Source: an uncultured Pirellula sp.
GTDB taxonomy: Bacteria; Planctomycetota; Planctomycetia; Pirellulales; Pirellulaceae
Direction of reading: 5' to 3'
Assembly: GCA_903892355.1 (NCBI GenBank)
Contig: CAITIE010000098.1
Coordinates: 151,616 to 215,615, forward strand
Length of the DNA: 64,000 nt
The position numbers and the translations under genes were made by a program. Shown one piece after another: positions 1 to 9,048 of the stretch; the stretch's first letter is position 1, and every line of letters begins with the position of its first letter. The notes below the pieces were generated by a model. That model had not been told where the DNA came from. It did no database searches and worked only from the letters and a program-made list of their open reading frames with translations.

Positions 1-471
1 GCCGAGGAAATTACCCAAGAAGCCTTCCTTTCGGCCTACCGAAATTTGTCCCGCTTTGAGGGGCGATCTTCGTTTTACACTTGGCTTCGGCGAATCGCCT
101 ACAATTTGGCGATCGATCTGCAGCGGCGGCATCGCACTGCCGAAAAAGCAGATCCGCATTGGATTGCGCAGTCGTTGGCTGAATCCGACGATGGGCCAGA
201 TACTTCCTTGATGAAAGTCGAAATCCACGACATCGTGCGTGGGGCGTTGGACCGTCTCGGAGCCGATGCGAGAAGTATCATTCTTATGCGGGACATTCAA
301 GCACTCGATTATGGCGAGATCGCGGAAATTCTTGAGGTCCCCATAGGGACGGTTCGAAGTCGTCTCCATCGTGCTCGCAACGAACTCCGAGCATTGCTCC
401 TGAAAGAGCATCAGGAATTGTTTGAGTCGATGTTGGATCGTGATCCGCTTACCAAGGAGACTCGGGGATGA
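1..471 (+). CDS. ECF-type sigma-70 factor (5' end outside window)
   Basis: The gene enters the window already in frame, so the start is not seen; 156 residues remain. The first part reads as sigma region 2 (QEAFLSAYRNL, then the promoter-melting segment FYTWLRRIAYNLAID). After a short acidic linker comes region 4 with the DNA-binding helix-turn-helix (LDYGEIAEILEVPIGTVRSR). Such factors direct RNA polymerase to a small set of promoters. The stop codon overlaps the start of the next gene by four bases (ATGA), so the two are translationally coupled. The partner is a membrane protein with an anti-sigma-like N-terminus, so activity is probably controlled by membrane tethering. The family call is firm; the regulon is unknown. 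Confidence 0.93.
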   Translation, partial: AEEITQEAFLSAYRNLSRFEGRSSFYTWLRRIAYNLAIDLQRRHRTAEKADPHWIAQSLAESDDGPDTSLMKVEIHDIVRGALDRLGADARSIILMRDIQALDYGEIAEILEVPIGTVRSRLHRARNELRALLLKEHQELFESMLDRDPLTKETRG

Positions 472-2144
472 ATCGAGAACCCTTTGATGAGTCATTGTTG
501 ACAGCCTACCTAGATGATGAACTTTCGCCAGGTGATCGCAATAAGGTCGAATCTGCCCTGCGTGAGTCTCCGCAACTGACCAAGTTATTGGATGAGCTTC
601 GTACTGTCCGGAAGCTTGTTACGAGCGCTGTTCGCAGCGAGGAGAACAAGCGTGCTAGCGCGGAAGCCACTACTCTCGCTGATGCTGGACGGCCCTCGTT
701 TACGATTAAGGGGCCATGGCAATCGGCGGCGGGGGCAAGGCCGACCGACACGTCGCCTGCGATGGTGACAACGAAGAGAGTCGATCCGGTTGTTGCTGCG
801 ACTCACGATCAAGCGTTTCGTCCTGCGGTCCGAGGTTGGATGATGCTCGCATCGCTCGCAGCAACAGTCATCTTGGGACTATTTGTTTTCTCTCCATGGA
901 GAAGTAAGCGAGAAGTACCCTTCGCTGCGGCTCCATCATTGAAAGGTAGCAAGGAGGCGGTTGAGCAGCCTCTGCCACCGCTCGCATCGGCAGCCCCAGG
1001 CCCGATAAACGCCGAGAAGGTGCCTTCCGCACGAACGGCCGTTGCCCCGCCCGCCGATGTGACCCCCGGAATGCCAGTGCCAAGCGATCCGGCGGTATCG
1101 TACTCGGAGAGCTATGGATTGAGTTCAGCGCCCAAGGATGCTTCGCTGTCGAAAAATTTAGGGGCCGCTTCGGATGCCCTGCTTAACCTTTTAGCCGACG
1201 CATCCTCGCGGACGGATGGGAATCGCGGCGAGGTCGACGCGATGGCTCGAAGCCCCCAGCAGAAGGAACTCGTGTCGCCCTCGAAGAAGCAATCGTTGGA
1301 CATTGATAAGTCATCGCCCCCTAACGAGGGGATTACGGAAGCGCCGCCTTTCGCAAATCGTTTTGCGGACACTGCTCATTTTGTTTTCGTGTTGAATCTC
1401 CGAGTTGATTCCGTCCCTTTCGCAGACGCTAAGGGTTCGGTCGCTGCGGCAGCCGCAGCGACCGGGGTTGCCCCTGGTTCGGTACTAGATGCGCCCGGAG
1501 TTCCGCCTAGCGAGGCATTCAATGCGCCGGGGGGTGGTTTTGGTGGAACTGCTGGTGCAGGGCCCAGTGCTGCTGGGGGCAGGGCTGACTCAAGGTCGTT
1601 AGGCCGAAGCACTGGAGGTTTGGCGAGTGGACGGGGGGCCGACGAATCCACAAACGCGCTGGAGGATACCGAAGAAACTGGATCGCCAAGCAACGAATTA
1701 GAGCCTGGGTTGAGCCAATCTCGGAAACGTAAGGCCAATGCGCTGAACCATGGTGAGCCCAGCAATAGATCGTGGGCGTTGGCCGCGTTGGATCGTGCAG
1801 AACCTAGCCAAGGCCCTTCCTCGCAGCTCGTCATCGAGTTTCGATTTCCGAAAGATCGCGAGGAGCAAGCCATCGTGGCGCTTCGCGAATTAGGAATTGT
1901 CCTCCCCGCTGGGATACCGGCAAGTGACCAGACAACGCAATGGTTCGTCAGTGAGATCGATGATTCCAAAAAATCGCTTTATGAACGTGTCGAGAGTCGT
2001 TTTGTGGATCGCAACAAAACGGATCGGGTGGAATCGGAAGCCCTGTCCGTGCCACAACGCCGCACGAGTGAGCTTGAGCCTAATCAAGATCAATGGCTTT
2101 CGATTCGAATCCTATTGCGCCGACGCGTCGCGGCACCTGAGTGA
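468..2144 (+). CDS. Large membrane-anchored anti-sigma-like protein
   Basis: The 558-residue product is coupled to the ECF sigma gene by an ATGA overlap. Residues 1-55 resemble the anti-sigma N-terminal fold (DESLLTAYLDDELSPGDR followed by an amphipathic helix), but the zinc-binding His-x3-Cys-x2-Cys motif is not visible. One transmembrane helix lies near residues 124-143 (MMLASLAATVILGLFVF). The remaining roughly 400 residues would be periplasmic: a Pro/Ala/Ser-rich region, a Gly/Ala-rich stretch near residues 355-385, and a more ordered C-terminal end. This C-terminal part is much larger than in RsiW/RseA-type proteins and may sense envelope state. The anti-sigma role is inferred from gene order and the N-terminal pattern. 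Confidence 0.75.
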   Translation: MNREPFDESLLTAYLDDELSPGDRNKVESALRESPQLTKLLDELRTVRKLVTSAVRSEENKRASAEATTLADAGRPSFTIKGPWQSAAGARPTDTSPAMVTTKRVDPVVAATHDQAFRPAVRGWMMLASLAATVILGLFVFSPWRSKREVPFAAAPSLKGSKEAVEQPLPPLASAAPGPINAEKVPSARTAVAPPADVTPGMPVPSDPAVSYSESYGLSSAPKDASLSKNLGAASDALLNLLADASSRTDGNRGEVDAMARSPQQKELVSPSKKQSLDIDKSSPPNEGITEAPPFANRFADTAHFVFVLNLRVDSVPFADAKGSVAAAAAATGVAPGSVLDAPGVPPSEAFNAPGGGFGGTAGAGPSAAGGRADSRSLGRSTGGLASGRGADESTNALEDTEETGSPSNELEPGLSQSRKRKANALNHGEPSNRSWALAALDRAEPSQGPSSQLVIEFRFPKDREEQAIVALRELGIVLPAGIPASDQTTQWFVSEIDDSKKSLYERVESRFVDRNKTDRVESEALSVPQRRTSELEPNQDQWLSIRILLRRRVAAPE

Positions 2145-2245
2145 AATTGAGACCCAAGTGCATGCGGGGAGTCGACAACCAGTCGGCTTTGGGAGCTCTC
2201 CTACCGATGGTGGTGCGGGTTGCTGATCCGTGAGCTTCGAGGGGA

Positions 2246-3139
2246 TCATTGCTGGGGGTGGCGAGCGGCGGAGGTGATCGCAAGAACCCCGGGATGTTTG
2301 ATTTTTCGTTCCACGGAGATTGCATAAAATCGCTCGGTGATCGGGAGTTGGCCGATAGGGCGTACGCCATACATGGTTTCGACTTCAGGAAGAATAATCG
2401 ACGGGATGCAAAAAAGACCAAGTCCCGATTGGCCGGCGCTCTTGAGCATCGCTGCATCATCGAACTCGCAACGGATCGATGGTTCGATCGACTCGTCAGT
2501 GAACCATTGGTCAAGCGATCTCCGCAGTACTGTGTCCGTCGTCGGAAGTAAAAACGGAGCCCCGTGAAGGGATCGTGGGAAATGTTCGACATAGTCTTTC
2601 GCTAGCCGAGCCGATGCCACGACGGTGACGGAGGACTCGCCGAGCAAGTGCGAATAAGCTCGGATACGTAGTCGTGGATCGCACGGTGTATCCGACAGGA
2701 CGACATCGAGACGATGGATGCTCAGTTCGTTGATAAGGTGTTCTAAATCACCTTCTCGAGAGATCAATCGAATCGGAGTTTCAAGTTGGAAAGCGGGTTG
2801 CAGGAAGCGAAAGGCGACCATTTTCGGCATCACGTCCTTCACACCGACTCTCAGCAACAGCGGTGCTCCGGTTGGATTGCCTCGGAGCGCGTTGAGCATT
2901 TCTTCGCCGGTTGCGAAAATCTCCGTCGCATATCGGTAGACCGACTCGCCGGTGTCCGTCATGGCGAGTCCTCGCCCTGACTTCTTGAAAAGTTGCCGGC
3001 CGAGAAACCGTTCAAGTTCATGGATCTGTACGCTGAGGGTTGCAGGGGTTACCCCCAATTTCTCAGCAGCTTTTGCCATCGTCCCTTCCCTTGCGGTGAC
3101 CCAAAAGTACATCAAATGGTGGTAATTTAGCCCTTCCAT
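2246..3139 (-). CDS. LysR-family transcriptional regulator, NhaR-like
   Basis: A 297-residue protein with an N-terminal winged helix-turn-helix (NYHHLMYFWVTAREGTMAKA, then LGVTPATLSVQIHELERFLG) and a C-terminal periplasmic-binding-protein-like effector domain. The start NYHHLMYFWV and the segment LFKKSGRGLAMTDTGESVYRY closely follow the NhaR subgroup, which in enterobacteria responds to sodium and controls the nhaA antiporter. No antiporter gene lies in the window, so the target is unknown. It is transcribed divergently from the ribosome hibernation factor gene, and the 123-bp gap probably holds both promoters. The LysR family is certain; the NhaR subgroup is likely. Confidence 0.88.
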   Translation of the reverse strand: MEGLNYHHLMYFWVTAREGTMAKAAEKLGVTPATLSVQIHELERFLGRQLFKKSGRGLAMTDTGESVYRYATEIFATGEEMLNALRGNPTGAPLLLRVGVKDVMPKMVAFRFLQPAFQLETPIRLISREGDLEHLINELSIHRLDVVLSDTPCDPRLRIRAYSHLLGESSVTVVASARLAKDYVEHFPRSLHGAPFLLPTTDTVLRRSLDQWFTDESIEPSIRCEFDDAAMLKSAGQSGLGLFCIPSIILPEVETMYGVRPIGQLPITERFYAISVERKIKHPGVLAITSAARHPQQ

Positions 3140-3262
3140 GGATCCTTTACTTTTTCTAAATGATTGTGCTGCAAAATTGGAGGAAACGTTTGGGGGATAT
3201 CGCCGTACTATTCCAATAGACGTGTTTCAAACAACTTTGCTCGTTTATAAGGAACTAGCGCT

Positions 3263-3583
3263 GTGCTGATATCCATCCATGCCAAAGGTGAATCGCTTTC
3301 CGATAGTTTGCGAACTTGGATCGAAGACCGGCTCGAGTCGGCGATCGAAAGGGTAGCCGGCCATTGTCAGCAGATTCAAGTCTTTCTCACGGACGAAAAC
3401 GGGCCCATGAAGTCGGGGTTGGATAAAGCGTGCCGGGTGGTTGTGCAAATCGACCATCAGCCGAGTTTGGTGGTGACCGACCGCGACAGCAATGTGGCCA
3501 AGGTGATCGACCGTATCGCGGATCGGTTGGCTATCGCTGCGAGTCGTCGCAGCGAGCGTCGGCGTGAGCATCGCCACGGTTAA
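3263..3583 (+). CDS. hpf: Ribosome hibernation promoting factor / RaiA family
   Basis: A 106-residue protein of the short HPF/YfiA type. Family members bind between the ribosomal subunits in stationary phase and silence translation. It has the family layout: an N-terminal strand (ISIHAKGESLSDSLRTWIED), a helix (ESAIERVAGHCQQIQVFL), and a C-terminal helix (VAKVIDRIADRLAIAASRR) with a basic tail. The long-form dimerisation domain is absent. The start is a GTG preceded by AAGGA at a suitable distance. A hairpin overlaps its stop codon, and the gene converges with alanine dehydrogenase. Family assignment is by pattern only. Confidence 0.82.
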   Translation: MLISIHAKGESLSDSLRTWIEDRLESAIERVAGHCQQIQVFLTDENGPMKSGLDKACRVVVQIDHQPSLVVTDRDSNVAKVIDRIADRLAIAASRRSERRREHRHG

Positions 3584-3590
3584 CCGTGGC
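3573..3590 (+). terminator. Hairpin over the hpf stop codon
   Basis: An 8-bp perfect inverted repeat (GCCACGGT ... ACCGTGGC) encloses the hpf stop codon, between the convergent hpf and ald genes. No clear U-run follows on either strand, so it may only stabilise the 3' end. Confidence 0.35.
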
Positions 3591-3627
3591 TTGATTGGTG
3601 CTGGAGCCGCTGGGCCTGGCGCACTTG

Positions 3628-4725
3628 CTACGCCGTGTACTTTAACCCGAACGTATGCGCGACGGCTTCGTTGGTAACTGCGCCCTGATGAATATTCAAC
3701 GAATCGCGGATCGGTTTGGACTCGGAGATAGCTCGTTGGATACCTTTTTCCGCGAGCAGTACGGCCCAAGGCAGAGTGACATTGCAAAGCGCGAACGTGC
3801 TGGTTCGTCCAACGGCACCAGGCATGTTGGTGACGCAGTAGTGAACCACATCGTCGACCATGTAGGTTGGATTTTTGTGCGTGGTCGGCTTGCTAGTCTC
3901 GACACAGCCTCCTTGGTCGATCGCGACATCGATGATGACACTGCCGGGTTTCATCAGCTTTAAATCGTCCTTTTTGACCAAATAAGGTGCGCGAGCCCCT
4001 GGGATCAGGACCGATCCGATGACCAAATCGGCGAGCCGCAATTGTTCTCGAATGGTGTAACGGTCGCTGAATAGAACGTTGACATTAGGCGGCATGACGT
4101 CGTCAAGGTACCGCAGTCGATCGAGATTGACGTCGAGGATAGCGACATCTGCACGGAATCCGGCAGCGATTCGAGCCGCATTGGAACCGACGATTCCACC
4201 TCCTAGGATGGTGATGTGTGCGGGGGCAACCCCTGGAACGCCACCGAGCAAAATGCCTCGTCCCATTTGAGGTCGCTCGAGGTATTTCGCGCCTTCTTGA
4301 ATGCTCATCCGACCAGCGACTTCGCTCATCGGAGTCAGCAGTGGCAGTCGGCCTTGGGCATCCCTCAGCGTTTCGTAGGCCAAGCATGATGCGCCACTTG
4401 CGATCATCGCTTCGGTGAGACCTTTGTCGGCTGCAAAGTGAAAATACGTAAAGAGCGCTTGGCCTTTGCGGATCATCGGAAATTCAGAGGGCTGAGGTTC
4501 TTTGACTTTGACGATCAGATCGGCGCGATCAAAAACGTCTTTGCCACTTGCCACCAACTCGGCCCCTGCTTGCAAGTAGGCGTGATCTGCGAGGCCGGAC
4601 CCCAATCCCGCACCCGCTTGGACAACGACTTTGTGGCCGCGTTGAACAAGTTCCTCAACACCCACAGGAAGCATGGCCACTCGGTATTCGTCGTCTTTGA
4701 TTTCCTTAGGTACGCCGACAATCAT
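3628..4725 (-). CDS. ald: Alanine dehydrogenase
   Basis: A 365-residue protein colinear with bacterial alanine dehydrogenases, which convert alanine to pyruvate and ammonium with NAD. It opens with the family signature MIVGVPKEIKDDEYRVAML and has the substrate-binding stretch VKVKEPQPSEFPMIRKGQ, the catalytic-region segment FTYFHFAADKGLTEAMI, and the Rossmann glycine motif ITILGGGIVGSNAARIAAG. The end (TLPWAVLLAEKGIQRAI) also follows the family, and the length is normal. It stands alone, converging with hpf. The opposite strand has a long open frame that is only a coding shadow. Confidence 0.95.
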   Translation of the reverse strand: MIVGVPKEIKDDEYRVAMLPVGVEELVQRGHKVVVQAGAGLGSGLADHAYLQAGAELVASGKDVFDRADLIVKVKEPQPSEFPMIRKGQALFTYFHFAADKGLTEAMIASGASCLAYETLRDAQGRLPLLTPMSEVAGRMSIQEGAKYLERPQMGRGILLGGVPGVAPAHITILGGGIVGSNAARIAAGFRADVAILDVNLDRLRYLDDVMPPNVNVLFSDRYTIREQLRLADLVIGSVLIPGARAPYLVKKDDLKLMKPGSVIIDVAIDQGGCVETSKPTTHKNPTYMVDDVVHYCVTNMPGAVGRTSTFALCNVTLPWAVLLAEKGIQRAISESKPIRDSLNIHQGAVTNEAVAHTFGLKYTA

Positions 4726-4849
4726 GATAGTAGTCTTCTTTGGTTTCGGTTGGAGTTGCAGATAGGGAGGACGGTGTTGGTCGTTACTAGCATCCTGATG
4801 AATCCGCGAGCATGTTTATGCACACAGCCCGTTCCACAAATCTTGGACC

Positions 4850-4883
4850 GGGGCTGGAACCTTGCAGGGGCTGGTACCTTGCA
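4850..4883. repeat. 17-bp direct tandem duplication
   Basis: Two adjacent 17-bp units (GGGGCTGGAACCTTGCA and a one-mismatch copy) lie in the spacer upstream of ald, followed by a partial third (GTGCAGCTTGCA). One of many unrelated short tandem duplications in this window. Confidence 0.8.
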
Positions 4884-5013
4884 GTGCAGCTTGCAAATGA
4901 TAGTAGCTATTTTTCAAGAGGCTGTTAGCAACAATAATATTTTCGAATTGTAGCCGCATATGGAATGAGCGTGCTACCGCACTTGCTGTGTACGAATGGT
5001 CGGCAAGCTGATT

Positions 5014-8000
5014 TTAGGGCCTGCCGTTCCTTGGTTGGAACGGATTAAAGTCGCGAGGAGAGGGGAGCGTCGATGCCGCGGGGCCATTTGGGGAGGTGGG
5101 CGACGCGCCTCCAGGTCCGGTTGGTCCAATTTGGGAAGGTTGACCGGGGCGTTGGTATTCCGGAGGAAGCGTTCCCTCGATGCGTTTGATTTGTGCTTCC
5201 AACTGCCCCGTTTTCAGCTGCATCGACGCGGAGCTGACCTGCAATTCTTCGGCTTGTGCGGGTGACGTTCCATTGGGGATGCGACGGATGGTCGCCCCAC
5301 GCCGCTGCGTTCCGTCGATGCGGACTGAATCATTCAATGCTGCATACCCGAGACGACTGGCGTCGATGATCACATCACCGGATTCGGTTTTGCTGGCTAG
5401 TCGGGCATTGCCCAAAGCATCGATTTCCCAAGTTCCGTTTGATGACGCGGTGCGCGATTGGTTGTAACTAAGGCTGGCCGAGTCAAAAAGATTTAGTTGA
5501 TCGCACCATAATCTTGTTTGGTTCGTAGCGAGCGTTTCCGACTTGCGGACATCGATGGAGTCCTCCCAATTGAGAATAGGAGAGAGCAATGCATCGATTT
5601 TGTCATAGAACGAAACGATGCGCTGGCTTACTGAGCCTTCCATGCGGCCCAGGAATGTTAGGTGAAGGCATTGCAGGTTGTTGTTTCCTAGCCGTTCCGC
5701 TGGGTTGCTTTGGATAAGCGATGTCATCGGAGAAAGAGAGTTCGGCGAAATTGGATTGCTGTTACCCAAGCGCCGGCTCCAGAGTTGGCCTGGTCCATAC
5801 CCGATCCAAGTCTTCGTGGGCATATTGAATTCGATTTTCGGGACTTGAAGATTCTCTGTCGATTTGCGATTGCCGCGGAGGTCCGTTTGTGCGGCTCGTA
5901 TATCGACATTTCCATCGAGCCGGACGATTTGAAGTTCTGGTTTGATTGTCGTTCGTGTTGGATCTTTCTGGCCCTCTCGCATCTGCTGAAAACGCAGCGG
6001 GATACGGTTTGCAAGGTCGAGGGTCATCGTGTTGGCATTGGCTGTCATATGCCATATGGTTTCAGGTGCCGATTGCATTTTGCAATCGAGAGCAACTCCC
6101 CCTCCAAACCTGGCGATACGCCCATCGAAGGTCATTCGCTCTCCCCATTGAATACGTGGTGGGGACAACCAGCGAACCGACGCATTCGAGGGATCATTGC
6201 GGTCGCTCCTGATCCCGTTCGGAGTGGTGAGTAGGGTTGGAATTGCGTTAGGAGGCGTTGGTGCTGATGGCGTCGTGTCTTGAAGTGCTTCGGCGGGAAT
6301 CATCAACTCGCCGGGGTGATCGATCCAAAAGAGTTGTTCGGTTTGTGAGAGTTGCAATTCTTTGGCTTCGACCCACCCGGTACCTACGGAGATTTTTGCT
6401 GGAGTACCGACCAAATGAATGTTGGTGATATCTTTGGATTCGCCGAGCAATACCAGTTTGTCTCCTCGTGCAGTCAATGGCCATTGTGTTTCATCGGTGA
6501 GTTGATCTCTGGTGAGCGTGAAATTGCCCTCGAGCGTCAAAGAGTCGATGGTGCTCATGTTGCCCATCCGGCTGACCGTCGCATCGAGCTTATTGCCGGT
6601 GACATTGATGGGGGATGATTTCTTTTCAGGGCGCTGAGCAAGTCCCTGGGACGATGGGGAAGTTTTGAGTGTGGGGCTTGGAATTGGCATGCCGTTGGGC
6701 AGAGTCACCGCAGGACGCGAGAGAGGTGGAGATAGAGGCGGTGTCGCAGGAGTCATCACCAAACCACTGCTCGGGACCCCTCCACCCAGATCCTGCTTGC
6801 TCTCATTACCTTGGTTTGCGATCGAGGTATTTGGTGCGACGGTGCTGGGGATAGCTGGATCCATGATGTTCGGATAGCTGAATCGTACCGCCATCGATTG
6901 GACTTGAGCATTGAGTTCCTCGGATTGCACCATCACATCGCCGTCGGCTTGAATTAGCTCAGGAACGAAGTCGGGGACTTTGCCGTCGGGATAATGCGGA
7001 CGAAGTCTTTCGGCGAGCGAAGGGATGACCGGGGTAACCCACATATTGAGTTTTTCTGCGACGAATCGTCCTCGTTGGGTGCTGCTGATATTGGCACCTC
7101 CTTCGATCATGATCAAATCGCGATCTTCATGAGGGCGAATGACCAGCCGTTTGCTCCAGCGTAAACTCCAGTTCTCATTCTCCGACGCCATCTGAGCACT
7201 GCCGATTCCGTCAGCGAGTACCCAACCAAGCCGCTTATTGCTGATGGTGTTTTCGGTATTGATCAGCCCAGGGTTTTGGTACTGCACTTGTGGGGACGAC
7301 ACCTGAAATGATTCCCGCTTCAAAAATACGCGAGAAGAGTTTCGAGGTGCCGTGCCTGGGAGAACGTTGCTCAAACTGACCATGCCGTTGACGAAATCCA
7401 TGATCAAATGCTGGCCGTAGGCTTCCGACTGCATTCCTGGAGCATTCAACTTGATCCACCGCGACTGATCGTTTGAGTCCAAACCTGGTAATCCGGTCGC
7501 TTCGAGTCGGTTCAGTTTCCATTGACTAGAGTTATGCGAACTGCTTGCAACGGTGGTTGTCTCCTCGGTCGCTGTTTTTGCCGCTGACCAACCGAGGGTT
7601 AATTTCAGTTCGTTGCAGTCAAAGGTGTCGATAGGCATTCCCTCCACATGGTGTTCCATGTGAACTCCGTCCATGAACGTCGCCATCGATTGATGGAATT
7701 GAAAGACGAAGCGACCTCGGCAGTCTAACTTGGCATATGCTGGGAGTTGTTTGGCGTTGGGAATGCGATCGCTCGGCCATAGGCCGCCGGGTTGCAGGCC
7801 GAGGTGAACTTTGTCGACGTAAATCAGTTGCAGGTAATCAAGTCCATTGAAGGGTGAGTCGGTTGGAGGTGACGTCGTCGGAGCATCGGACAGAAGATCC
7901 TGATCCATGTAAATGGATAGGTATCTGCCTTCCAATTCGGAATCACCGAGTTTCATCTTGATCTGCTTGTCGGTCCAGATTTGGCGCTTGTCGATACGCA

Positions 8001-8505
8001 TGTCTCTGGTCTCAATCAGCATTTCACCTTGGCCAGAGCTTGGATCAGGTGGCGAGTATATTTTGATATCGCCGAGGAGTTGTCCGTTGATTACTGGCGG
8101 AGGATGACCGGAAGTCCAGTCGAACGCGGATTTGAACTGAATTTCAGCACCGCGTGGGTTTTCGATAAAGATCGCCCGCTTACCTCCCTTGTCATTTCCT
8201 TGCGGAATGACGATGGTCAAAGGCTTGAATCGCCATCGTGTATCGGTGATTTGTTCTCGTTCTTGATAGAGAAGGATGCATTGCTCGCGTTCGATGATCA
8301 AAGGCGATTTGCGTTGCCAAGCACCTTCGACGAAGTAATGCTCCCACCATTGGGTTTCCGAAGTTTGCGGGTTGGTGGTAGCGACCCATTTCGACTTGCT
8401 CGCGCGGGGTTTTGGTTCCAGCAACGGCACAACGATCGCTTGGTACCCGCCGAACAGGAGAAGCAAAGGGATCAGGGTTTGTAAATAGGAACGCCAGAAT
8501 GTCAT
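5014..8505 (-). CDS. Very large LptC/LptA-like envelope protein
   Basis: A 1163-residue protein with one N-terminal membrane anchor (residues about 8-28, SYLQTLIPLLLLFGGYQAIV) and a long beta-rich body rich in polar and aromatic residues. A Pro-rich linker lies about midway (PATPPLSPPLSRP), and a Pro/Gly-rich tail ends the chain. Repeated statements of the type 'RGRFVAEKLNMWVTP' and 'LDGNVDIRAAQTDLRG' fit OstA/LptA-type strands. It is the third gene of a kdsD-kdsC unit, the position lptC occupies in E. coli, and its ATG overlaps the kdsC stop (ATGA). That overlap favours this start over one ten codons upstream. LptC is normally near 190 residues and LptA near 185, so a fused or expanded bridge protein is the best guess. 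The function is inferred from position and general pattern. Confidence 0.6.
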   Translation of the reverse strand: MTFWRSYLQTLIPLLLLFGGYQAIVVPLLEPKPRASKSKWVATTNPQTSETQWWEHYFVEGAWQRKSPLIIEREQCILLYQEREQITDTRWRFKPLTIVIPQGNDKGGKRAIFIENPRGAEIQFKSAFDWTSGHPPPVINGQLLGDIKIYSPPDPSSGQGEMLIETRDMRIDKRQIWTDKQIKMKLGDSELEGRYLSIYMDQDLLSDAPTTSPPTDSPFNGLDYLQLIYVDKVHLGLQPGGLWPSDRIPNAKQLPAYAKLDCRGRFVFQFHQSMATFMDGVHMEHHVEGMPIDTFDCNELKLTLGWSAAKTATEETTTVASSSHNSSQWKLNRLEATGLPGLDSNDQSRWIKLNAPGMQSEAYGQHLIMDFVNGMVSLSNVLPGTAPRNSSRVFLKRESFQVSSPQVQYQNPGLINTENTISNKRLGWVLADGIGSAQMASENENWSLRWSKRLVIRPHEDRDLIMIEGGANISSTQRGRFVAEKLNMWVTPVIPSLAERLRPHYPDGKVPDFVPELIQADGDVMVQSEELNAQVQSMAVRFSYPNIMDPAIPSTVAPNTSIANQGNESKQDLGGGVPSSGLVMTPATPPLSPPLSRPAVTLPNGMPIPSPTLKTSPSSQGLAQRPEKKSSPINVTGNKLDATVSRMGNMSTIDSLTLEGNFTLTRDQLTDETQWPLTARGDKLVLLGESKDITNIHLVGTPAKISVGTGWVEAKELQLSQTEQLFWIDHPGELMIPAEALQDTTPSAPTPPNAIPTLLTTPNGIRSDRNDPSNASVRWLSPPRIQWGERMTFDGRIARFGGGVALDCKMQSAPETIWHMTANANTMTLDLANRIPLRFQQMREGQKDPTRTTIKPELQIVRLDGNVDIRAAQTDLRGNRKSTENLQVPKIEFNMPTKTWIGYGPGQLWSRRLGNSNPISPNSLSPMTSLIQSNPAERLGNNNLQCLHLTFLGRMEGSVSQRIVSFYDKIDALLSPILNWEDSIDVRKSETLATNQTRLWCDQLNLFDSASLSYNQSRTASSNGTWEIDALGNARLASKTESGDVIIDASRLGYAALNDSVRIDGTQRRGATIRRIPNGTSPAQAEELQVSSASMQLKTGQLEAQIKRIEGTLPPEYQRPGQPSQIGPTGPGGASPTSPNGPAASTLPSPRDFNPFQPRNGRP

Positions 8506-9029
8506 GAGAGTCGATTCGGGATAAAATCCTCCCATCGACTTTTCGCCTTCAGTAGACGCTCGATGAGTTCGCGAATGGCACCCTTCCCTCCCGGCGATTG
8601 AAGTACCCAGCGAGCCGCTTGTTTGACTTCAGGTGCACCGTCTGCCACGGTAACAGCTAGTCCCACCTCGTACATGACGGACAAGTCTGGTAGGTCGTCT
8701 CCTATGTAACAGACTTCGTTCGGGGTAAGTCCAGCTTGTTGGATCATCTCTTTGGCGGCTGGAAGCTTATCGGAAAAACCTTGGCGGACCATGGAGATGC
8801 CGAGTTCTGCTGCCCGCAACTTGACCACTTGCGAGTTCCGTGCGGTCAGCAGGCCGAATTCAAATCCAGCCTTGCGCCATATTTTGATGGCGTGCCCATC
8901 CCTAACGTAAAACGATTTACTCTCCACCCCTGCGTTGTCGATCGTGATCATGCCGTCGGTCAACACGCCGTCGACGTCAGAGAGGATCAAGCGGATCGGC
9001 TTTGCGATTTCGGAATCTCGGATTGCCAA
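8502..9029 (-). CDS. kdsC: Kdo-8-phosphate phosphatase KdsC
   Basis: A 175-residue C0-type HAD phosphatase without a cap domain. It has the nucleophile motif LILSDVDGVLTDG, a second motif FGLLTARNSQVVKL, and the metal-binding motif CYIGDDLPDLSVMYEVGL. These match KdsC, which removes phosphate from 3-deoxy-D-manno-octulosonate 8-phosphate to give Kdo, the inner-core LPS sugar. The neighbouring kdsD homologue makes the pathway's arabinose-5-phosphate, which supports the assignment. Related sialic-acid-pathway phosphatases share these motifs, but the gene order argues for Kdo. The stop overlaps the next start. Confidence 0.9.
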   Translation of the reverse strand: MAIRDSEIAKPIRLILSDVDGVLTDGMITIDNAGVESKSFYVRDGHAIKIWRKAGFEFGLLTARNSQVVKLRAAELGISMVRQGFSDKLPAAKEMIQQAGLTPNEVCYIGDDLPDLSVMYEVGLAVTVADGAPEVKQAARWVLQSPGGKGAIRELIERLLKAKSRWEDFIPNRLS

Positions 9030-9048
9030 GTGATTCTCTCCGGCGCTT

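Noticed and set aside
1376..1969. A 197-codon minus-strand open frame over the anti-sigma gene
   Set aside because: Shadow of the Gly/Ala-rich coding region of 468-2144; the plus-strand frame continues intact and is coupled to the sigma gene.
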